The notes under the pieces: generated by a model
Databases searched by the model: none
The model's input: only the letters and a program-made list of their open reading frames with translations
What the model was told of the DNA's origin: nothing
Origin: an uncultured Actinomycetes bacterium
GTDB lineage: Bacteria > Actinomycetota > Acidimicrobiia > Acidimicrobiales > RAAP-2
DNA length: 64,000 nt
Reading direction: 5' to 3'
NCBI GenBank assembly: GCA_903893745.1
Contig: CAITNF010000013.1
Span: forward strand, 86,237-150,236
Translations under genes and position numbers: made by a program
Shown here: one piece after another, positions 43,161-52,199 of the stretch
How the letters are laid out: every line of letters begins with the position of its first letter
Numbering within the stretch: the first letter of the stretch is position 1

Positions 43161-45940
43161 TCGTCGTCCGCGTGCTGGGCAGTTTGCGCAAGTGAGGCGT
43201 TCGCCGCCGCACCCTTTTTGACGGCGGCGCGCTTGGCGACGCCAGTCGCCTTGGTGGGAGTTTTCTTCGCCGCCGATGCTTTCTTGGCGCCCACTTTTTT
43301 GGCAGTCTTTTTCGTCGCCTTCTTCACGGCCTTTCGTGGTCGCGCCGACGGATCGGCGTTTCGACGTTCGGCGAGCAGTTCACAGGCCCGGTCGAGCGAG
43401 ATAGTTTCGGGCGTGTCACCGATTCGCAACGTGGCATTGACCTCACCGTCGGTGACGTAGAGCCCGAATCGTCCCGACTTCACCACGACCGGTCGCTTCG
43501 TCACTGGATCGTCGCCTAACTCCTTGAGGGGACCAGCCGCTCGATTACGACCCCGCTGCTTGGGTTGGGCCAGCACCGCCAGGGCTCTAGCCAAATCAAT
43601 GGTGAAGATCTCTTCTTCGGTCTCGAGTGAACGCGTCTCTTTGCCCCACGTGAGGTACGGACCGTAGCGACCATTTTGGGCAAGGATCGCTTCGCCACCC
43701 TCGGGGTGATCGCCAACTATTCGTGGTAGTGACAGCAACTGCTTGGCGTCTTCGAGAGTGAGCGCTTCGGGCGTCATGGTGGAGAGTAGTGACGCGGTTT
43801 TGGGCTTCTCCTTCGGATCGGTCATCTCGCCAATCTGCACGTAGGGGCCGTAGCGTCCGGCCTTGAGGAAGATTGGTAGACCCGAATCGTCATCAGTTCC
43901 CAGCTCGCGGTCGTTACTGGGGGCGGCTAAGAGTTCGAGCGCGTGCTCGACACTTAACGAATCGGGCTCGGTCGCTTCGGGAATCGAGACGCGCTCTTCG
44001 CCGTGCACGAGGTAGGGGCCGTAGCGACCTGATCGCACCGAGACGGCCAGGCCGTCGGGGGCTACCCCCAGGGGAATTGAGTTGATGGCCGCGAAGTCGA
44101 ATTCGTGCGGCTCGTGGGTCATGTGTTCGAGACCCTTGCGCGCCAGTTCGGTCGTGGCGCTGGGGTCACCGAAGTAAAAGCGCTGGAGCCACGGCTCGAG
44201 GTCCTGGCGACCTTGGGCGATTTCGTCAAGCTGATCTTCCATCGCGGCGGTGAACTGGTAGTCGACCAGGTCGGCGAAGTAGTGCTCGAGCAGGTTCACG
44301 ACCGCGAACGCACGAAAGGCCGGCACCAACGACTTGCCCTTCTTCCAGACGTAACCTCGCCGATCAATCGTCTTCATCACCGACGCGTACGTTGATGGCC
44401 GGCCAATGCCGAGGTCTTCAAGTTTCTTAATCAACGTTGCTTCAGAGAAGCGGTCGGGCGGCTGGGTGTCGTGGCCCTTCGCCTCGGCACTCTGGACGGG
44501 GACGCGCTCGCCCTCGCCGAGCGGGGGCAAGATGCGCTCTTGGTCGGCGAGTTCGGCCTCGGGGTCGTCGGTTCCCTCCACGTACGCGCGACGAAAGCCC
44601 GGGAACTCAATACGCAGTCCCGTCGCACTGAGTCCGAGCACGACGTCGCCCGTGAAGTCGGTGACACCGGTCAAGGTCGTCGTGAGACGCACCTTGTCCT
44701 GCGTGAGCCGAGCGTCCACCATCTGTGAGGCAATGGTCCGCTTCCAGATCAGTTCAAAGACCGCTCGCTCATCGCCCCCAAGTAGCGATGCCGCTTCGTC
44801 GAGCGTGCGAAACGACTCGCCCGCGGGACGAATTGCTTCGTGCGCTTCTTGGGCGTTTTTCACCTTGCGGTCGTAGCGGCGAGGGGCGTCAGCGACGTAG
44901 TCATCGCCAAACATCGATGCCGCCATCGAACGCGCGGCCGCAATGGCTTCGTCGGACAGCGTGGTCGAGTCGGTACGCATGTAGGTAATCCAACCCTGCT
45001 CGTAGAGGCGCTGGGCGGCGCGCATCGTGCGTTCGGGGTCAAAGCGCAACTTACGACTCGCCTCAATCTGCAGTGACGACGTCATGAAGGGTGGCTGAGG
45101 TCGTTGGGTACGCGGCGTTGACGCCACCGATTCAATGAGTACGTCAGCGCCAACGAGTCCACTGGCAATCGACGTCGCCGCGGCGGTCGTGAGTACTTCA
45201 ACCGAGGACTTGGTGTCGAGTTGACCAGCCGCGTCAAAGTGCTTGCCCGTCGCGAGGGTCGATCCGTTCACGGTGTCGAGTGTCGCTTCGAAAGAAGCAC
45301 TCTTGGCCTGAAGCTGTGCCGTGACGTCGAACCACGTGGCCGAGCGAAAGGCCATCCGCTCGCGCTCGCGCTCACAGACCAGTCGGATGGCAACCGACTG
45401 CACGCGACCGGCCGAACGGGCCTTGTCGACCGCGCGCCACAGTACTGGCGACACTTCGTAGCCAACGAGTCGGTCGAGAAACCGCCGACCCTCTTGCGCG
45501 TCAACTAAGCGCAGGTCGAGTTCGCGGGTGTCGTTGACGGCTCGTTCAATGGCGGCGGGCGTGATCTCGTGAAAGACCATTCGCTTCACCGGAACCTTAG
45601 GACTCAAGACCTCCATAAGGTGCCAGGCAATCGCTTCGCCCTCGCGGTCTTCATCGGTCGCGATGTAGAGCTCTTCGACTTGCATCAGTGCGGCCTTCAG
45701 TTCGGTCACAATTTTTTTACGATCACTCGACACGACGTAGACCGGTTTGAAGTGGTCGTGCACGTTGATGCCCAGCCGCGCCCACTTCTCACCCTTCACC
45801 GAAAGGGGGATATCCGCCGCACTTTGCGGTAGGTCGCGAATGTGACCAATGGAAGGTTTGACGATGTAGTCCGAGCCGAGCATGCTCTGGATGCGGGTGG
45901 CCTTGGCGACGGACTCAACAATTACGAGGGCACGAGCCAT
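43157..45940 (-). CDS. topA: DNA topoisomerase I
   Basis: The start is ATG 45940 (MARALVIVESVAKATRIQSML) after GGTGGTGAGG. The protein has 927 residues. The Toprim domain ends with TDEDREGEAIAWHL, and the active-site Tyr lies in GWITYMRTDSTTLS. After about residue 600 come topo-C repeats of the non-zinc type (SGRYGPYLVHGEE, AGRYGPYVQIGE, NGRYGPYLTWG, SGRFGLYVTDG). The tail KAVKKATKKTAKKVGAKKA is Lys/Ala-rich, as in mycobacterial TopA, where the basic tail aids strand passage. It relaxes negative supercoils. Confidence 0.97.
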   Translation of the reverse strand: MARALVIVESVAKATRIQSMLGSDYIVKPSIGHIRDLPQSAADIPLSVKGEKWARLGINVHDHFKPVYVVSSDRKKIVTELKAALMQVEELYIATDEDREGEAIAWHLMEVLSPKVPVKRMVFHEITPAAIERAVNDTRELDLRLVDAQEGRRFLDRLVGYEVSPVLWRAVDKARSAGRVQSVAIRLVCERERERMAFRSATWFDVTAQLQAKSASFEATLDTVNGSTLATGKHFDAAGQLDTKSSVEVLTTAAATSIASGLVGADVLIESVASTPRTQRPQPPFMTSSLQIEASRKLRFDPERTMRAAQRLYEQGWITYMRTDSTTLSDEAIAAARSMAASMFGDDYVADAPRRYDRKVKNAQEAHEAIRPAGESFRTLDEAASLLGGDERAVFELIWKRTIASQMVDARLTQDKVRLTTTLTGVTDFTGDVVLGLSATGLRIEFPGFRRAYVEGTDDPEAELADQERILPPLGEGERVPVQSAEAKGHDTQPPDRFSEATLIKKLEDLGIGRPSTYASVMKTIDRRGYVWKKGKSLVPAFRAFAVVNLLEHYFADLVDYQFTAAMEDQLDEIAQGRQDLEPWLQRFYFGDPSATTELARKGLEHMTHEPHEFDFAAINSIPLGVAPDGLAVSVRSGRYGPYLVHGEERVSIPEATEPDSLSVEHALELLAAPSNDRELGTDDDSGLPIFLKAGRYGPYVQIGEMTDPKEKPKTASLLSTMTPEALTLEDAKQLLSLPRIVGDHPEGGEAILAQNGRYGPYLTWGKETRSLETEEEIFTIDLARALAVLAQPKQRGRNRAAGPLKELGDDPVTKRPVVVKSGRFGLYVTDGEVNATLRIGDTPETISLDRACELLAERRNADPSARPRKAVKKATKKTAKKVGAKKASAAKKTPTKATGVAKRAAVKKGAAANASLAQTAQHADDE

Positions 45941-46102
45941 CCTCACCACCTCTCCCTACTTACGGCGCGGCACAACTGCCACGAGCTGACGTCCTACAAG
46001 ATAGACAGGAGTTCAACCCGAAACGAGAGATACCACCAGAATCAACCCCAACGGTCGTAGCAAACCGCAAGGCGCGTCTACGAAATAGCCCCGTTGACGA
46101 TT

Positions 46103-48478
46103 TCAGTCGTCGCTCTGCGGTGCGGCCACGATTTCGTACTGCGGATTCAAAATCACCGCTTCACGTCGCAAGGACGTCACGGTGCCGTGAATCAAGAGTC
46201 GAGTACCTCGCTCGATACCCGGCACGTGCGCTCGACCCTGAAAGACCAGCGCAACCGAACCCGAATTGTCGGCCACGACACAGCGCATCTCACTCGCTCC
46301 CGACTCGTGATTAATGGTGATTGAACGCACCCGTCCCGCGATGTCGACCACGTCACGTTCACGCAGCACGGCAATCGGGGTTGCCCCCGAAGAGCGCTCC
46401 GCCAACTTCAGGTCGGCTTCGAGGTGGGCGTCTTCACGCACTCCCCCGCGCGCGATGACGTCGAGTGGCGCAGCCGGGGCGTCGCCCGCAACTTCCGTGG
46501 TCGAACTCATGCGATACGGAATAATGGTCGCCGCGGTTCGTGGCACGTGCATCACGGCACTAGCGATTGCGTCGGCCGTGCGGTCATGGAGTAGTCGCTG
46601 GAGTCGCGAGGTGAAGCCCCGACGCGGCAAGATGACCATACAAAATACGTCGGGGTCACGAACCACGTCCGCGACGAGCTCAAGGGCTGCTCGATCGACT
46701 CGACGGTCGTCGCACTCAACTATTTCGAGATTCAAACCAAACGACGCAGAGTCGGGCGCCCCCCACTTCTCTTCGAGTTGTCGCGTTACCCGAGGGTCGA
46801 TGTCAAAGTGCACCGCACGAATCGAAAACGTATTCAAGGTATTGCAGTAGCGCAAGGCGCGCTCGGTCGCGAGGTCGTAGTTATCGACGAAGACGACCAA
46901 CCGATTGAGGCGAAAGGTGCTCGAACCCGAGCCGTCACGCGACGCCTCGAAGGCCGCGTCTTCACGCGAGTAGAGCTTGTTCATGTGCAACAGTCCGGTG
47001 ACCATGATGGGAAATGCCACCACCACAATCCAGGCACCTTCCGCAAACTTCACCACTGCAAAGATCAACGCAATAATCGCGGTCACGATACTGGAGAGCA
47101 CGTTGATAATAAATCCTCGACGCCAGTGCTCTTCTCGTTTGGTCCAGTGACGCTTGGCCATCCCGGCCCCCGCCATCGTGAAGGCCGTGAAGACGCCAAT
47201 CGCATACAGCGCGATTAGTGCGTTCACACTGGCCTGAAAGACCAGTACCAGCACGAGCGCCATCAAACCCAGCGCCAAAATACCGTTAGAGAAAGCCAGG
47301 CGGTGACCGCGCTTGGTCAACTGCAGTGGCAAGAACCGGTCGTTCGCGACGAAGTTAGTGAGGAAGGGGAAGCCGTTAAAACTGGTGTTCCCACCGGTGT
47401 ACAAAATGAGCATGGTGGCCAGTTGCACCAGGTAGTAGACGACGTGCAGCGCGCCGTGGCCAAAGACCGCAAGCACCTCTTGGCTCACGACGGTAGGCGA
47501 GCCAATTGCGTAGGGCAACGCGTGGGTCCAGCGAGCGAGCAGCGTCGTGCCCACCAAAAGAAACGCGAGCACCGAGGCCATCGTCACCATCACGACGCGG
47601 GCGTTGTGCGCTTCGGGCTTGCGAAAACTCGATACCCCGTCAGAGATCGCTTCAAGTCCGGTGAGCGACGAGCCACCGTTGGCGTAGGCGCGCAGCAACG
47701 TCAAAAACGCTGCGCCCATGAGAAAACCGTGACCACCCGTGCCGAGGTGGCCATCGACCAGTAAGTGCGTCGCGGGCTGGGCAATTGGGTGCAGTGAGCC
47801 CGAGAGAAACTTGGCAACGCCCATCACGATGGTGAGCGTCATCATCGTGATGAAGAAATAGGTCGGAAAGGCGAACCAACTCCCCGCTTCTCGAATACCT
47901 CGAAGGTTGCCAAATATCAACAGCAGCACTACGCCGGCCGTAATCGGCACTCGGTAGTTCACGAGTGACGGCACCGCACTCGTGAGCGCGGCCGTTCCGG
48001 CACTGCACTGCACGGCGACCGTGACGATGTAGTCGATTAACAACGCCACCGCAGTCACTGACGCGACCTTGGGACCAAAATTGTCGCGAACCACGATGTA
48101 GGAACCACCGGTGATGTTGTAGTAACCAATCACGTCGAGATAGGACAGCGTCACCAGGAGCAGAACTCCGAGAATGACAAACATGATTGGGACCAGAAGT
48201 GAGAAAGCGGCGAGCCCGATGTAGGGCGTCAGCTGGGTCAGAATCTGCTCCGCACCGTACGCCGATGAGGAGATGCAGTCGGGCGACAGGACCCCCAGCG
48301 CGACGGGTTTACTAATCCGTTCACCCGCCAGTTGCTCGGAGACAAATGGTCGTCCGAGAAACGTTCGTTTCAGGCGATACCCGAGAGTCTCGGGGTAAAC
48401 CGTCGAGACATTCGCGTGCGAGGTGAGTACGGGAACACTCTTGGAAATCTGGTTGTCGGCTTCGGACACGTGTTTCAC
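46103..48478 (-). CDS. KimA-like APC-superfamily K+ permease fused to a C-terminal OB-fold domain
   Basis: The protein has 791 residues. After about 60 residues, 12 membrane helices begin with GVLSPDCISSSAYGAEQIL, the KUP/KimA-type first helix signature. A cytosolic part follows from about 490 (LNRLVVFVDNYDLATERALRYC...), resembling a USP-like domain. The last 80 residues form an OB-fold: VVDIAGRVRSITI, EMRCVVADNSGSVALVFQG, RGTRLLIHGTVTSLR, NPQYEI. In mycobacteria, from memory, the permease (Rv2690c) and an OB-fold protein (Rv2694c) are separate genes around the TrkA pair, so a fusion is notable. The trkA pair is divergent from it. Potassium uptake is the likely role. Confidence 0.85.
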   Translation of the reverse strand: MKHVSEADNQISKSVPVLTSHANVSTVYPETLGYRLKRTFLGRPFVSEQLAGERISKPVALGVLSPDCISSSAYGAEQILTQLTPYIGLAAFSLLVPIMFVILGVLLLVTLSYLDVIGYYNITGGSYIVVRDNFGPKVASVTAVALLIDYIVTVAVQCSAGTAALTSAVPSLVNYRVPITAGVVLLLIFGNLRGIREAGSWFAFPTYFFITMMTLTIVMGVAKFLSGSLHPIAQPATHLLVDGHLGTGGHGFLMGAAFLTLLRAYANGGSSLTGLEAISDGVSSFRKPEAHNARVVMVTMASVLAFLLVGTTLLARWTHALPYAIGSPTVVSQEVLAVFGHGALHVVYYLVQLATMLILYTGGNTSFNGFPFLTNFVANDRFLPLQLTKRGHRLAFSNGILALGLMALVLVLVFQASVNALIALYAIGVFTAFTMAGAGMAKRHWTKREEHWRRGFIINVLSSIVTAIIALIFAVVKFAEGAWIVVVAFPIMVTGLLHMNKLYSREDAAFEASRDGSGSSTFRLNRLVVFVDNYDLATERALRYCNTLNTFSIRAVHFDIDPRVTRQLEEKWGAPDSASFGLNLEIVECDDRRVDRAALELVADVVRDPDVFCMVILPRRGFTSRLQRLLHDRTADAIASAVMHVPRTAATIIPYRMSSTTEVAGDAPAAPLDVIARGGVREDAHLEADLKLAERSSGATPIAVLRERDVVDIAGRVRSITINHESGASEMRCVVADNSGSVALVFQGRAHVPGIERGTRLLIHGTVTSLRREAVILNPQYEIVAAPQSDD

Positions 48479-48548
48479 ACTAAGGCACCAGCGTCACTAG
48501 TCACAACCGTATTTGCACCTTTGGGGCAAATTGTGGTGGGATGAAGAG

Positions 48549-49202
48549 GTGCATATCATCGTTGTCGGCTCGGGCCGAGTCGGTTCAGAGCTCGCTATGC
48601 AGATGTCCGACGAAGGGCACTCGGTGGTAGTCATTGACAAGAATCCCGACGCTCTGCGACGGTTGAACCGCTTCCACGGCAAGACCTTGGTGGGTTCGGG
48701 GTTCGACCGCGACATCTTGTTCCAGGCCGATGCCAACCAAGCCGATGCGCTCGCGGCGGTCACCAGTGGTGACAACACCAACATTCTCTGTGCGCGAATT
48801 GCGCGCGACAATTACCACATCAAAAATGTGGTTGCCCGAATCTACGACCCCCAGCGAGCCGATATCTACATGAAACTCGGTATTCCCACGGTGGCCACTT
48901 CGCTGTGGACGACCCAACAGGTGCGCCGATGGATGATGCCCTCTGACGACTCAATCGAATGGACCGACGGCGTTGGCATGCTCCACCTGGTCGAACGAGT
49001 ATTACCCGACTCGCTCGCGGGGCGACCGCTGAGTGAATTAAACGTCAGCGATCACGTGCGAGTCGTTGGCCTCATCCGAGGTGGCGTCGGGCGCGTGAAT
49101 ATTGAGGGGCTCTTTGCTCAAGAAGATGACGTGCTCGAGTTCCTCGTCACTCCCGACGGGTTACTCGAACTCACTACCCGGCTCGAAGGAGCGTCGTCAT
49201 GA
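48549..49202 (+). CDS. trkA: TrkA-family potassium uptake regulator, first copy
   Basis: The start is GTG 48549 (MHIIVVGSGRVGSELAMQMS); the earlier ATG at 48513 is less likely. The protein has 217 residues: an RCK-N domain with nucleotide loop VVGSGRVGSEL and acidic VIDKNPDALRRL, and an RCK-C domain from about 140 (DHVRVVGLIRGG). RCK proteins gate K+ transporters in response to NAD(H), ATP or c-di-AMP. It corresponds to mycobacterial CeoB, and the next gene to CeoC. The ATGA overlap between the two suggests a heteromer. No Trk membrane subunit is present; the divergent permease is the probable target. Confidence 0.92.
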   Translation: MHIIVVGSGRVGSELAMQMSDEGHSVVVIDKNPDALRRLNRFHGKTLVGSGFDRDILFQADANQADALAAVTSGDNTNILCARIARDNYHIKNVVARIYDPQRADIYMKLGIPTVATSLWTTQQVRRWMMPSDDSIEWTDGVGMLHLVERVLPDSLAGRPLSELNVSDHVRVVGLIRGGVGRVNIEGLFAQEDDVLEFLVTPDGLLELTTRLEGASS

Positions 49203-49867
49203 GGGTCGTGGTCGCCGGTGGTGGGTCTGTCGGCACCGCAATTTCGCTGGACCTGGTCGATCGCCACCACGACGTGACGCTGATTGAACAGGTTCCCGCA
49301 AACGCCGAGCGGCTAAAAGCTAAATTGCCGGGCGTCAAAGTATTTCCGGGTGACGCCTGCGAGTTTGCGTGCCTGGTCGCGGCCGACCTGCGCACTGCTG
49401 ACGTCGTGATTGCGGCTACTGGTGACGACGAGGACAACCTGGTGATCAGTTGGCTCTCCAAGCAAGAGTTCGGTGTGCCGCGCGTCATTTCGCGCATCAA
49501 CAATTCGCGCAACGAGTGGCTCTTTAACGAATCGTGGGGAGTCGACGTTGCGGTCTCCACTCCGGCGCTCATTACGTCGCTGGTTGACGAGGCCGTTGAA
49601 GTGGGCGCAATTATTAATCTGATGGACCTCGCGCACGGCAAGATGAAGCTCATTGAGGTCACCCTCGCTTCAGACGCCCCGGCCGTTGCCCAAAAACTCA
49701 CGCTCGACGAACTACGCCTCACCGACGCGGTACGCGTGGTCGCGGTGGTTCGCAGCGACCAGCCCATGACCCCGTCACCCACGATGCGGTTTCTCGAGCA
49801 CGATCACGTCATTTTGATGGCCCGCGCTGACGCGACTCAGGACTGCGCTACAGCCTTCATTGGCTGA
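49199..49867 (+). CDS. TrkA-family potassium uptake regulator, second copy
   Basis: The protein has 222 residues: MRVVVAGGGSVGTAISLDLVDRHHDVTLIEQ, VIAATGDDEDNLVISWLSKQEFGVPRVISRINN, then RCK-C ending with FLEHDHVILMARAD. ATG overlaps the stop of the first TrkA gene. It lacks membrane segments, so it acts as a cytosolic gating subunit. Confidence 0.92.
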   Translation: MRVVVAGGGSVGTAISLDLVDRHHDVTLIEQVPANAERLKAKLPGVKVFPGDACEFACLVAADLRTADVVIAATGDDEDNLVISWLSKQEFGVPRVISRINNSRNEWLFNESWGVDVAVSTPALITSLVDEAVEVGAIINLMDLAHGKMKLIEVTLASDAPAVAQKLTLDELRLTDAVRVVAVVRSDQPMTPSPTMRFLEHDHVILMARADATQDCATAFIG

Positions 49868-49913
49868 GTTACCTGTACCGTTTCGCCAACTCCATCAGAC
49901 CTAGCATGACGTT

Positions 49914-50678
49914 GTGCGTGCCGCCTTCTTCGATCTCGACAAGACGGTTATCGCAAAATCTGCTCTCGTCGCACTCGGTCCCGAGTTTCACGCCCGGGGT
50001 CTCTTGCCTCGCCGCATTCTGATCCAGGCGGGCCTTAACCAACTCCTCTTCAACTTCGTGGGCGCCGACGAAGCCAAACTCAAGAAAATTCGCCAGCAGG
50101 TTCTTCGAATTACCAAGGGCTGGGACCGCGACGAAGTGCGCGCGCTCGTAAAAGAGACCATCAATGAAGTCTTTGAACCACTGATCTACGCCGAGGCTCT
50201 TGAGCTCATTGACTACCACCGTGAGCAAGGTGACGAGGTCTGGCTCGTCAGTATGGCGCCGGCTGAAATTGTCGAACCGTTCGCGGAACTCTTAGAACTC
50301 ACTGGAGCAATTTCGTCGCGGGCGCGCGTGGACGCGAAAGGGAAATTCACTGGCGAGTTGGAGTTCTTGGCCCAAGGTGAAAACAAGGCCACCGCCATTC
50401 GTGAGCTCGCCGTCGAACGAGGAATCAATCTTGACGAATCGTTTGCCTACTCGGACTCCGCGACGGACGTCTCAATGTTGCAAAGTGTTGGTCACGCCTT
50501 TGCGGTGAACCCCGATCGCTCCCTCGCCCGCAGTGCGCACGAGAATCAGTGGCCCATTTTGCGCTTTCGCCATCCGGTGCGGCCCCACGACCGTTCCCGC
50601 ACTCGAACGCCACTCGTCTTAAGCGTGGTGGCGATTGCGGTGGTGGCGCTGTTTGGCCGATCGCGTCGACGAGGTTAG
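49914..50678 (+). CDS. HAD-IB family phosphatase (SerB-like) with C-terminal membrane anchor
   Basis: The protein has 254 residues from GTG 49914. HAD motif I is AAFFDLDKTVIAKSA, motif II VSMAPAEIV and motif IV AYSDSATDVSML. It ends with PLVLSVVAIAVVALFG and RSRRRG, a membrane anchor. Such HAD-IB proteins hydrolyse phosphoserine or small phosphoesters, and some act in lipid synthesis. The anchor favours a membrane-associated substrate. It converges on the sigma factor gene with a four-base overlap. Confidence 0.82.
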   Translation: MRAAFFDLDKTVIAKSALVALGPEFHARGLLPRRILIQAGLNQLLFNFVGADEAKLKKIRQQVLRITKGWDRDEVRALVKETINEVFEPLIYAEALELIDYHREQGDEVWLVSMAPAEIVEPFAELLELTGAISSRARVDAKGKFTGELEFLAQGENKATAIRELAVERGINLDESFAYSDSATDVSMLQSVGHAFAVNPDRSLARSAHENQWPILRFRHPVRPHDRSRTRTPLVLSVVAIAVVALFGRSRRRG

Positions 50679-51628
50679 AGCGTCAGCAGATCGCGAGCAC
50701 CAGTGTCGGACGACGGGTGACGGAGTTTGCTCATGGCGCGCGCTTCAATCTGGCGAATTCGCTCACGAGTCAGACTCATCTCGGCGCCCACGTCTTCAAG
50801 GGTTCGGATCTCTCCGGCACCGTCAAGACCAAAGCGCATCCGCAGAATCTTCTGTTCACGCTCGTCGAGGGGCTGGAGCAGCTTCTCAATCGCCGCGGGC
50901 ATCATCTTCACGGCCGCGACGTCAAAGGGAGACTCGGCGGAACGGTCCTCAACCACGTCACCGAGTTCGGCGTCGCCATCTTCACGCAGTGGCTCGGAGA
51001 GCGAGATGGGCTCGGAGCGAAAGCGCAAGGCTTCAATCAACTTATCTTCGGGCATCTCGCACTCGTCGCAGAGTTCTTTGATAGTTGGAGGACGACCAAA
51101 CTTCAGTTCGAGACGTGACTGCGCCTTTTGCACGCGCGCCAACGTGTCACCGGCGTGCACTGGGAGACGAATCGTGCGTCCAGTATTCGCAATACCGCGC
51201 GTAATGGCTTGACGAATCCACCAGGTGGCGTACGTCGAGAACTTGAAGCCCTTGCGCCAATCGAACTTTTCCACGGCGTGCATCAGACCGAGGTTGCCCT
51301 CTTGAATAAGGTCGAGCAGCGGCAGGCCCGATGCCTGGTACTTCTTGGCAATCGAAACCACGAGTCGCAAGTTGGACTGTACGAAGTCGCGCTCGGCCTG
51401 ATCGCCGCGGTGCACGGTGCGCCGCAGCGCCTGCTTCTTTGAGGGCGTCAACTTGATTTTCTTGTTGGTCTCGGCGGCTTCGAGCTCAGCTTTGGCTTCG
51501 CGACCTTCTTCAATCGTTTGCGCGAGGTGGACCTCATCGTCCTTGGTCAGCAGGGTGTACTGACCAATATCGGAGAGGTAGAGGCGAACGAGGTCTTCAT
51601 CGTCACGATCGACGCGGTCTTTGGCCAT
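50675..51628 (-). CDS. RNA polymerase sigma-70 factor, short group 1/2 type
   Basis: The protein has 317 residues. Region 1.2 starts near LVRLYLSDIGQYTLLTKDDEVHLA. Region 2 reads NLRLVVSIAKKYQASGLPLLDLIQEGNLGLMHAVEKFDW, with FSTYATWWIRQAITRGIANTGRTIRLPVH. Region 3 and region 4 follow, with EDVGAEMSLTRERIRQIEARAMSKLRHP as the -35 recognition helix. The long acidic or basic N-terminus of most actinobacterial primary sigma factors is absent. It therefore resembles the SigB/HrdB-related group 2 in size, although it could be the primary factor in a reduced genome. Confidence 0.92.
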   Translation of the reverse strand: MAKDRVDRDDEDLVRLYLSDIGQYTLLTKDDEVHLAQTIEEGREAKAELEAAETNKKIKLTPSKKQALRRTVHRGDQAERDFVQSNLRLVVSIAKKYQASGLPLLDLIQEGNLGLMHAVEKFDWRKGFKFSTYATWWIRQAITRGIANTGRTIRLPVHAGDTLARVQKAQSRLELKFGRPPTIKELCDECEMPEDKLIEALRFRSEPISLSEPLREDGDAELGDVVEDRSAESPFDVAAVKMMPAAIEKLLQPLDEREQKILRMRFGLDGAGEIRTLEDVGAEMSLTRERIRQIEARAMSKLRHPSSDTGARDLLTL

Positions 51629-51692
51629 GTTGCCCCCTTCAGAGCCCCAAGATGGGGAAACTGCTACATCTAGTTATACGGGGAGGCGCAAC

Positions 51693-52199
51693 CTAGCCAA
51701 ACGGCCCAAAACTTTCGCCGTAACCGGCGCTTTCCAGGGTTTCGGTGAGTTCTCGGGCGCTGGCTTGCCAAATGGGGTCATTAATGGGTTCGCGGCCCTT
51801 CGCTACGGCCGCGATCGACTGCATCTGGGCGACCGTGGTAACCGACGTCGCGTCCAACCAGGCCCGGTACGCACCCTCGGCCCCCACTTCGCGCGCGTCT
51901 CGAAGCGAGATCAAGAGCCGGGGGCCAATCACCATGGCCATGGCGTAGAGCACCATCGCGCCACTTTCGTCCACGCCGAGCGCCCGACGTAGAACCGCGT
52001 CAACCACTGACTCGGGGGCGAGCGCGTCAAGGCCGAGCTGGGTCTGAGCTTCGAGCGAGCGCTCACCAAAGGCACGCGCCATTTCGTACGTGCACACCAC
52101 GTACGCGTCGTCAGTCAGTTGGGGAGCACCCGCTCCCAGTACTGCGTAGATCGCTGCACAGCACGAGGCCAGGTGCGAAAGTGTGACGCGTTCACTCAC
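51693..52199 (-). CDS. Conserved-looking protein of unknown function coupled to nadE
   Basis: I do not recognise a family. The protein has 168 residues and starts with GTG overlapping the nadE stop (GTGA). It looks all-helical and soluble: SHLASCCAAIYAVLGAGAP, TYEMARAFGERSLEAQTQLGLDALAPESVVDAVLRRALG, GAMVLYAMAMVIGPRLLI. There is no signal peptide and no metal motif. Translational coupling suggests a role near NAD synthesis or simply a shared promoter. Codon use looks like its neighbours. Confidence 0.75.
   Translation of the reverse strand: MSERVTLSHLASCCAAIYAVLGAGAPQLTDDAYVVCTYEMARAFGERSLEAQTQLGLDALAPESVVDAVLRRALGVDESGAMVLYAMAMVIGPRLLISLRDAREVGAEGAYRAWLDATSVTTVAQMQSIAAVAKGREPINDPIWQASARELTETLESAGYGESFGPFG

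Noticed and set aside
50675-51628. Naming the sigma factor sigA/rpoD
   Set aside because: It is short and lacks an N-terminal extension. Without the rest of the genome, group 1 and group 2 cannot be separated.
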